The notes under the pieces were generated by a model that had not been told where the DNA came from, did not search any database, and saw only the letters and a program-made list of their open reading frames with translations. Of a DNA stretch of 64,000 nt, positions 58,114-64,000 are shown piece by piece. Position 1 is the stretch's first letter. Each line of letters begins with the position of its first letter. Both the position numbers and the translations under genes were made by a program. The stretch is from Solenopsis invicta. Lineage: Eukaryota > Arthropoda > Insecta > Hymenoptera > Formicidae. The stretch covers positions 19,812,846-19,876,845 of the forward strand of contig NC_052667.1 in assembly GCF_016802725.1 (NCBI RefSeq), read 5' to 3'.

Positions 58114-59943
58114 TGTCGAGTGATACGTACGTATAATGGGCCCCTACTAAAAAATTTTTTTCAGATTACTTTTATATAATTTTTGAAAATGTCTGTATAA
58201 TTGTCTGTATAGTTTTTTTAGACTTTTTCATAAAAATTGAAATACTTTTTATAAATACTTAGAATGTCTATATCCTTTCCCAAAATTTTTAAATGTGTTA
58301 ACTATCAAGTATCCTAAGATTTCTATTATTTTTTGTTGTATAATTTCAGATAAAATATTATAAAATTTAAAATAGTTAAAAGTACTTTATAAAAATTATA
58401 GGATAAGAAATTTCAGAATATTTCAGAATTTACACGTATAAAAAGTTCAAAGAGAAAATGTACACTTTCCAAGTTATTCTGATTATTTCCGAAAAATGTT
58501 TTAATTCGTACAAAGATTACGAGAAAAACTTTTATTAAGGATGTTTTCGAGAAAAATATGAAAAATTCTCATAATTATAGAACCGCTCTGAAAAGTTATG
58601 ATATTTTTTATTTTTTGTTGGAAAAAGATTTCAGAAAATCTAATTATCATCATTTTTATACATCATTTTTATATTATGTAGATATAAAATGTATTTAGTA
58701 TTTTAATTAACGTTAGTACGTACTACGTTTATTTATTAATCAGATTAATAAATAAAAGTAATAATCTAAGTAATAAATGCAAAATATAACGGAGAGTTTT
58801 CTCTGGAGAAACTTAAGTTTCTTTATTATAATTTTCTATAAAAATTTTTGTAAAGTATCATGCCAACAATTTATAAGTAATTGTGTAAACTTGTGTGAAA
58901 ATTTTTCCAAATTTTCTCACATTTTTCACTAAAACATGAAATATAAAGCTTCATAATATCACAATAAGATCAGAAAATAATCCCATAAAAAAATAAAAAA
59001 AATTTTAAGATTTTCTAATAATTTTTCACACTTTTGCAAAAAAGACATAACATAAGAAATCACATAATTTCTTAAAATATTTGCACATAAAGTTATGTAA
59101 AATTCTTCAGATTTTCTAACATTTTCTTAAATCTTTTTCCAACAAGAAATAAAAAATACCATAACTTTTCAGAGCGATTCCATAATTATGAGAATTTTTC
59201 ATATTTTTCTTAATACATCCCTAATAAAAGGTTTTCTCGTAATCTTTGTACGAATTAGAACATTTTTCGGAAATAATCAGAATTACTTAAAAGTGTACAT
59301 TTTCTCTTTGAACTTTTCATACAAGTGAACTCTGAAATGTTCTGAGATTTCTTATCCTATAATTTTTATAAAATACTTTTAACTATTTTAAATTTTATAA
59401 TATTTTATCTAAAATTATACAACAAAAAATAATAGAAATCTTAGGATACTTGATAGTTAACACATTTAAAAATTTTGAGAAAGGATATAGACATTCTAAG
59501 TATTTATAAAAAGTATTCCAATTCTTATGAAAAAGTCTGAAAAAATTAAAATTATACAAACATTTTGAAAAATTATATAAAAGTAATCTGAAAAAAATTT
59601 TTTTGCAGGGGCCTATATGTACGTATCACTCGGCACTGCTCGGCGCAGTTGTCATCTAACAAGGGCTGAGTATATTACAGTATTCTGTCGATATGTTATC
59701 TTCTTAGGGTAAAACGCTGTAACAGTCAATAATCACCCTGTATATATATAGTATATGTATGTATGTGTGCATGTATGTATGTATGTATGTATGTATGTAT
59801 AACTGAGTTTGTCTAGCTTACTTCTGCCGACTCTTAACAAACATCATTGTATAATTTTTTATTCTACCCTAGTTCACTTGCAATTAAATGAATTACAGCT
59901 AACTTACTGAATTTTGTGGTCCTGTTTTATCAACTCCGTCCAT
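47617..59943 (-). CDS. Fbxl4: FBXL4-like F-box/LRR protein, seven exons
   Basis: In minus-strand order the exons are 59943-59908, 56036-55773, 52089-51984, 51900-51282, 50078-49868, 49778-48994 and 47953-47617. The spliced length of 2358 nt gives 785 aa, with all phases compatible and GT/AG everywhere. Residues about 136-341 resemble the discoidin-like N-terminal domain of FBXL4 (YPLRISIFSDSN, KRIWAKDSD, WSLLWDES). The F-box starts at about 408 (SELPDKIIVKILRDLDLKSL), and leucine-rich repeats follow to the end (LTQLDLSFC, LSGLDLKSCNL, LEKIDLSFNDAL). F-box/LRR proteins are substrate adaptors of SCF ubiquitin ligases; vertebrate FBXL4 acts at mitochondria. The extra N-terminal 135 residues, including a Cys-rich stretch, differ from vertebrate FBXL4. 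Exons 1-3 rest on phase and splice signals, so they are less sure than exons 4-7. Confidence 0.72.
48008..48903. mobile_element. Non-autonomous TIR element in FBXL4-like intron 6
   Basis: The left end GTAAAGGAGAAGAGGGAAAT and the right end (minus strand AGTAGAGGAGAAGAAGGTAT) are imperfect inverses, giving an element of about 0.9 kb. It is related to 12295-13190. No transposase frame; superfamily not determined. Confidence 0.55.
48994..49778 (-). CDS. Fbxl4: FBXL4-like, exon 6 (F-box and LRRs)
   Basis: Acceptor TTTTTACAG just before DKIIVKILRDLDLKSLGR, the F-box core. Several LRRs follow (LTQLDLSFC, LTNLVLNYC, LENIDLRETF). The donor AT|GTACGT gives phase 2, fitting exon 7. Confidence 0.85.
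49868..50078 (-). CDS. Fbxl4: FBXL4-like, exon 5
   Basis: Acceptor ATTCACAG, donor CCG|GTAAAG. Links the N-terminal domain to the F-box and ends with SELP, the first F-box residues. Confidence 0.78.
51282..51900 (-). CDS. Fbxl4: FBXL4-like, exon 4 (discoidin-like domain)
   Basis: Acceptor TTTCTATAG, donor AG|GTAACA. Encodes GPYFPKNPC, YPLRISIFSD, IIKRIWAKDSDDKW, and VLRLEYACPLQNLTLSAVML, matching the order of the conserved N-terminal domain of FBXL4. Confidence 0.8.
51984..52089 (-). CDS. Fbxl4: FBXL4-like, exon 3
   Basis: Acceptor TTTTTCATATAG, donor A|GTACGT, phase fits exon 4. Encodes NTYPPIISRALIDLDRSPLT. Confidence 0.65.
52090..55772 (-). other. FBXL4-like intron 2
   Basis: A 3.7 kb AT-rich intron. 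Apart from the short palindrome at 53565-53688 I see no feature in it. Confidence 0.45.
53565..53688. repeat. Short palindromic repeat, third member
   Basis: Ends CATACAGCACAAAGTTTAAA and TTTTAGATTTTGTCTTGTATG, with internal mirrored AAGACGTC-like blocks. Same family as 784-913 and 24601-24730. Confidence 0.5.
55773..56036 (-). CDS. Fbxl4: FBXL4-like, exon 2 (Cys-rich)
   Basis: Acceptor TTATTTTTCAG, donor AAA|GTAAGG, phase 0 at both ends. Encodes a Cys-rich region (FSYSCDNSEKHCSCYV, PPTFCLSDEC). Assignment to this gene rests on strand, order and phase; it could belong to another transcript. Confidence 0.55.
56636..56660. repeat. (AT)n microsatellite
   Basis: A run of alternating A and T of about 25 bp in FBXL4-like intron 1. 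Confidence 0.9.
57020..57454 (+). pseudogene. mariner transposase N-terminal half
   Basis: A 144-codon stretch with RSGRPVKASTPENVAKIHK, the second HTH region, WVPRSLT and VTVDKTWWIHFYTPE. The first residues are out of frame with the true start near 56992. It is followed by a stop where mariners continue with KQW. Confidence 0.85.
57665..57907 (+). pseudogene. mariner transposase C-terminal half
   Basis: Contains LFHQDNALTY, LLSHSPFFSNLTPCDFYLFPNLK and GQRFYSNNEV. A 19-20 bp duplication of TTATTGTCGAAACCAATGTA at 57853-57894 shifts the frame before the final YYTDGFKKLEDCWNR part. Confidence 0.85.
58072..58116. repeat. (GT)n microsatellite between two elements
   Basis: A GT run directly between the right end of the mariner and the left end of the long inverted repeat. 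Confidence 0.9.
58117..59632. mobile_element. Long-inverted-repeat (foldback) element
   Basis: The left end CGAGTGATACGTACGTATAA is mirrored by the right end ATGTACGTATCACTCG. Pairing continues for about 520 bp per arm (58117-58640 and about 59110-59632). Mirrored landmarks include TTTTTTTCAGATTACTTTTA / TAAAAGTAATCTGAAAAAAA and TTATCTAAAATTATACAAC. The centre of about 470 bp is non-coding. At 1516 bp it is a non-autonomous foldback or MITE. Confidence 0.85.
59756..59800. repeat. (ATGT)n microsatellite
   Basis: Tetranucleotide repeat ATGT, imperfect at its start. Confidence 0.9.
59908..59943 (-). CDS. Fbxl4: FBXL4-like, exon 1 (start)
   Basis: The ATG opens a short frame of 12 codons (MDGVDKTGPQNS) ending at a strong donor (TCA|GTAAGT) in phase 0, compatible with exon 2. 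The upstream TTGTTGTAAG could be an acceptor or part of the leader. Confidence 0.5.
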
Positions 59944-62900
59944 CTTACAACAAAAAATTACAAAGGTCCTTTGTTTCCTTTTCTCGCACACCAACTGCAC
60001 AATACAATGAGAAAATTATTTGAATTTGTGTTAGTCCTAATGTTGCATTTAAATCTGCATCCAGAATGCATTAAATAATTGGTTTAAATATATCAATAGT
60101 TCTATAATGTAACATTAAGTTTTTAAGACATTATCAGATAAAATTTTATTTAGATAATGAAATCATCGTACAAATTAGAATTTTGAGATTGTACTTAAGA
60201 AGGCATTTTGAGATAAAAGAATTGAAATTTTGTTCTTTGCATTTTATAAAAATATATACTTTTAAGAATCCATTCTAAAATTCTTAATAAAAAAATTCAA
60301 ATATTGTAGAAGTTACAATCTATTATTCGAAGCGGCATTCAGGTCAAAAACGGAGCTCTCACCGAATATCCCCAAGTTCTAATACAATATAACGGACTTA
60401 AGTGCAGGTAGATAAAGGTTTTGAATACTGACATCAGTTTGTATGTATGTGTGTGTATGGATGTTGTGTATGAATTAAGTAAATGTAAAAAACTAGTATA
60501 TACTCTACATATATATATGAAATTTAAAACTTTATTTTTTTTCTAGAAGATAAAATTCTATGATATCTTCTATTTATATTTATCCAAAAGTTTGATTGTA
60601 ATATTACATTCAATTAATCCAAAAAAAACAAAAATAATAATAATTTGTTAATTTTTGAGTAATGGTAACGGTAACGGTACCGAGTTATTTTTAAAAAATA
60701 ACTTTTCCAACTAATGAAAAAAATTACAAAACTTCTTACTTTGACATGAAAAATTCCTATTTATATTAATAAAATATGCATTATTGTGTGTAAATCAATT
60801 TGAAATTAATCACTTGCATAGTTTAAAAATTTATGAAAATAGCTTTATTTCAGCATGCGAAATAAGAATGTCACCTTTAAACAATTTTTAATAAGATTAG
60901 ATGATAAATATTATTCCATGTCTATGACTACTATTACTTTTCTAGAACTATTAATTTGTTTGCACGCAACTCTTAAATACATAGTACAATTTACCACGTG
61001 TTTGATATCTTAATATTAAAAATTGATACAGCTACTTGATACGCCTCTATATTTTGTAGCATACACTTTAATTAGAAAAAAATATATTTACCTTTGCTTT
61101 TTAATCACCGTATTTATGTATAATTTTAGTAAGAATAAGTTTTTCTTCTTTGCAAGCAAAATGTATCACGAACTTCTTTTCAGTTAAGCGGCTAGCAGTA
61201 AAATGAAACGTAAGCCAGACGTTATAGCTACCCTGCGTTCAAAGATTATAATGCGCACATTCCTGTGTTAGAACCACGGACTTAGGAATAGAGACACGGA
61301 GAATAAAGTCCTACTTTAGGTAAGAGGGGGTGTTCTCGCAGGCATGCAGGGGGAACCGTTCTCCGCCATATTAGTTTCTTAAAACTCATACATAGATATG
61401 TGTCAGTGATATTCCACTTGCGCTGTGTTAGTGTGACAGCTATAAAGGTAGGTTAGATACTCGAACTCATTCGTCTTATTCATCAAAGTCAATTCACTCT
61501 TTAAAAATAAAAATAGTAAAATGCATAGTATCAGGATGTTTCACAACAAATTCTTTAGACAAATATAAAAATAAATTTCAGAAAGTATTGGAACAAAATA
61601 TAAAAATTAGTTTCCACAGGTAAAAAATTATATTAGTCTTAAAACAAAGAAAACAAAATAAATAAATGTAGTTGGGCTCATATAATAAATACAAAATAAA
61701 AGAGAATAATAGAAAGCTGACGAATCGCGCAGGTTGTTATACGCCAAAAACAAAACAAGACATATTTACGAGATTCAAACGTTTTGACCATTTAATTATT
61801 GATCATCCTTGTGAAATACAAAATAATCTATAAACAATAAGCTTGTGTTACAAATTCCGCAATTAGGATATAATTAAAAAGACGTATGTGTAAAAATATA
61901 CCAAAAATTAGAAGTAAAAAACTTGCGCTATCCGCTTATTAAAGTGAGACGCCTCATTCCGTGGTGGCCTCGTGAAACGTGTCAAAAAGATAGAATTCTT
62001 GGAACAGTTGACAGCAACACAGACCATGGTGGAAGGGATAGCATGGTGTGCTCAATTTGCAGCCTTCTTTCTCTAAAATCTGCGCTCTCCGTCGTTTTTC
62101 TGCTTCTTATTCCAGAGGGCTGCCAACTGTGAAAAGTTGAAGTATTTCACTTTCTAAAGTCTGTACACCTGATATAACTGTCTTTGTCGGACGTTTTCTA
62201 TTTTCACTCTATCTCTTTTCTTGCAGATAGTTACCGCTGTAAATAAATGTTATTAAATACAACACGACACAAAAGACTAATTGCGCTCATTGTAAAAAAT
62301 TAATAAAAATTAAACAGTTTGTGTAAAATATAAAGATTAATAGTATTGAATAATAAAATAATATTTGAAATAACACTACAAATATAAATATCGTAATAAA
62401 TTTTACGGTAATTTTAATAATAAAAAATAAAGTTCTTAAAAATTTAAAAAACAACTATTGATATACAAGAATTTTTTCCAAAACAAGAAATAAATAGAAT
62501 TATTAAGTCCACAAATCATTACAGAATATTAATTTTTTGTAAATAAAAAATTATTGAAATTTGAAGATATTTTTTCATTAAAAATGAAAAGAAAAAAATA
62601 GTTAAGATAGTTAAATTGAATTAAATAATATTCATTGATTTTATGCTTGAGCCCTTGGTGTTTTTGAATGAACTGACTAAGACAATCTCTACCGACAAAA
62701 TGTGAAGAAATAAGTCATTATTTTTTATGCAAGTTTCATGATAAATATAATAATTTATTTATACACAATTTATACACAATTCTTATATTATACAGTTTTT
62801 AGATACACATAATTATTTATTATTTTATACATTTCAAAGTTAAAAAACTAAGAGCTAAAAATTCTATTTGATTTTTTTCATTTTTTTCTTGTTTTTGGTG
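59944..62900. other. Upstream region of the FBXL4-like gene
   Basis: Mostly AT-rich, with a GC-richer stretch around 61170-61450 that may be a promoter region. A possible THAP-type start lies at 62027 on the minus strand. No complete gene is visible. Confidence 0.35.
61936..62027 (-). other. Possible THAP-type N-terminal exon
   Basis: On the minus strand, an ATG in a good context (CCACCATGG) begins MVCVAVNCSKN, which has the C-x4-C start of a THAP zinc finger. No matching C-x2-H exon was found downstream on this strand, so it may be an isolated fossil. Confidence 0.3.
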
Positions 62901-63112
62901 GCGTTCAACACATTGCATATGTTTCCTCCAGCCTTCGATTACTGTAATAATAAAACAAAACATCATTGTTTATTGTATATACCAAGAATTTTGTGGCAAA
63001 TTAAGATAGCAAATTACTATCATCAGTAATCGTTCAATGTTGTTCTTACCTTCTAAATCGACCCTTCGGTGATTCTGCATCTATCATACATTCCTGTATA
63101 TTCGATGGATCA

Positions 63113-63924
63113 TCAGGGCTGACGAGTAACTCGGAAGACTACATGTACATTTTCGTGGATGACGGGAAGCGGAAAATCTTCGGCTATGACTTTGAAGTCC
63201 ATATTACTTTCATTGTTACTAAAATAGAAAATATAAATGTTACTTTGATAATGTTATGCAAAAAAAGGAATGTATTTTTCAGTAATTAATACATCAATTA
63301 TTATTTATTCATTTTTACCTATTTTCCGTTTTTGGTAACAATAATGTTGGAACTGCACTCGGCAAAAGCGACTGTCTTCGAATGTCCATAGGAGGTCGAA
63401 TCTTTTTACTTCTCACAAACAAATCTTCTGTGAAGTGTGCTAAGCATATATTTGCTGAAAATTCAAATGACAGAATAATAGTTAAGTTAACTAACAATTA
63501 ATAAGTTAACAATTGTCTTAGTTTACATCAAGCACTTGATGTGTGCTATGTAACTTCCTATTAAATTATTTTAATTTCGACAATACGTATAAATGTATAC
63601 ATGATACGTACATTTAATTATCTTGAAACATATTGTATCAGTTTAATATACTATTCTTTAAATTTATTGCAAAAGTTAAGACAATTAAATAGAAAGTTGT
63701 TGGTTAGTATATATATCAAGTAATTGGTGTTAGGTTAGGTTGCTCTATTAAGATACGAATATTTACAATATTTTCTTTTGGAACAGTATTGGAATGTTGT
63801 GTGTGTGCCTGTATGTGTAATACAAATTGCAATGGAAATAATGTCATTACAAAAAATTGGCTAATAATATTTAATAAGACTTACCATTCTTAATATTTTT
63901 CGGCATAAAACTCTCTCTGATTCT
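63113..63924 (-). CDS. THAP-domain protein, partial (5' end off window)
   Basis: Minus-strand exons 63924-63885, 63454-63319 and 63218-63113 join in phase. The middle exon gives the second half of a THAP zinc finger: ICLAHFTEDLFVR (Cys-x2-His) and the conserved LLPSAVPTLLLP. THAP domains bind DNA; such proteins are host regulators or derive from P-element-like transposases. The first Cys pair must lie beyond the right edge, or the gene begins at the internal ATG (63906) as a truncated form. The last exon ends in a TGA at 63113. Another frame of the same exon stays open to a donor at 63050, so the 3' end is uncertain. Confidence 0.55.
63319..63454 (-). CDS. THAP-domain exon (C-x2-H half)
   Basis: Acceptor GAATTTTCAG, donor AG|GTAAAA. 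Contains ICLAHF with the final zinc ligands and the AVPT motif diagnostic of THAP domains. Confidence 0.7.
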
Positions 63925-64000
63925 CTGAATTCAGCCTTCACGCATTACTGCATTTTCCGGAAATCGGAAAAAGCTTACTTGCGCCGGCAAGTACGTTTCG

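Noticed and set aside
63728..63740. GGTTAGGTT resembling the insect telomere repeat
   Set aside because: Only two units, which is expected by chance.
1..64000. CRISPR arrays, operons, bacterial terminators
   Set aside because: None seen; the window is intron-containing eukaryotic DNA.

Overview
The window looks like nuclear DNA of an insect, most likely a hymenopteran and plausibly an ant. It is AT-rich and intron-rich, holds few genes and many decayed transposons, and carries secreted phospholipase A1-type lipase genes of the kind amplified in stinging Hymenoptera. No bacterial or organellar features are visible. The species assignment is inference; gene structures come from splice signals and reading phase that I traced by eye.

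Left half (1-37360): two tandem copies of a phospholipase A1 (PLA1)-like gene on the + strand. Copy 1 enters from the left edge (visible exons 1-60, 7035-7144, 8863-9170, 9281-9377, 11304-11445). Copy 2 is complete (exons 23766-23875, 23944-24088, 30787-30902, 32719-33026, 33137-33233, 36816-36957; 305 aa). Exons and introns of the copies align until a sharp breakpoint at 11848/37360. Aligning the introns acts as a dating tool. A TTAA-flanked MITE (1598-1888 / 25407-25693) is shared and predates the duplication. A mariner (4198-5121) and a nested foldback element (5613-6801) occur only in copy 1. A pogo-related palindromic insertion (about 27467-29275), two smaller palindromes and a solo LTR (35222-36214) occur only in copy 2.

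Between the copies (11849-23765) lies a transposon graveyard: a minus-strand DIRS-type retrotransposon with tyrosine recombinase (14506-19082), itself interrupted by AT-rich sequence, then a plus-strand pogo/Tigger-like transposase fossil with a Cys/His-rich tail (about 19255-20403).

Middle (37361-47600): more GC-rich sequence without a recognised gene, a minus-strand open frame interrupted by one TGA (40473-41183), a broken Cys-rich exon-like segment (42383-42569), and a BEL/Pao retrotransposon fossil (about 42640-44593).

Right part (47617-59943): a seven-exon minus-strand gene for an F-box/leucine-rich-repeat protein resembling FBXL4 (785 aa model). Its introns carry a TIR element (48008-48903), a near full-length mariner fossil (56763-58071) and a 1.5 kb long-inverted-repeat element (58117-59632). 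At the right edge, part of a minus-strand THAP-domain gene is visible (63113-63924) and continues off the window.
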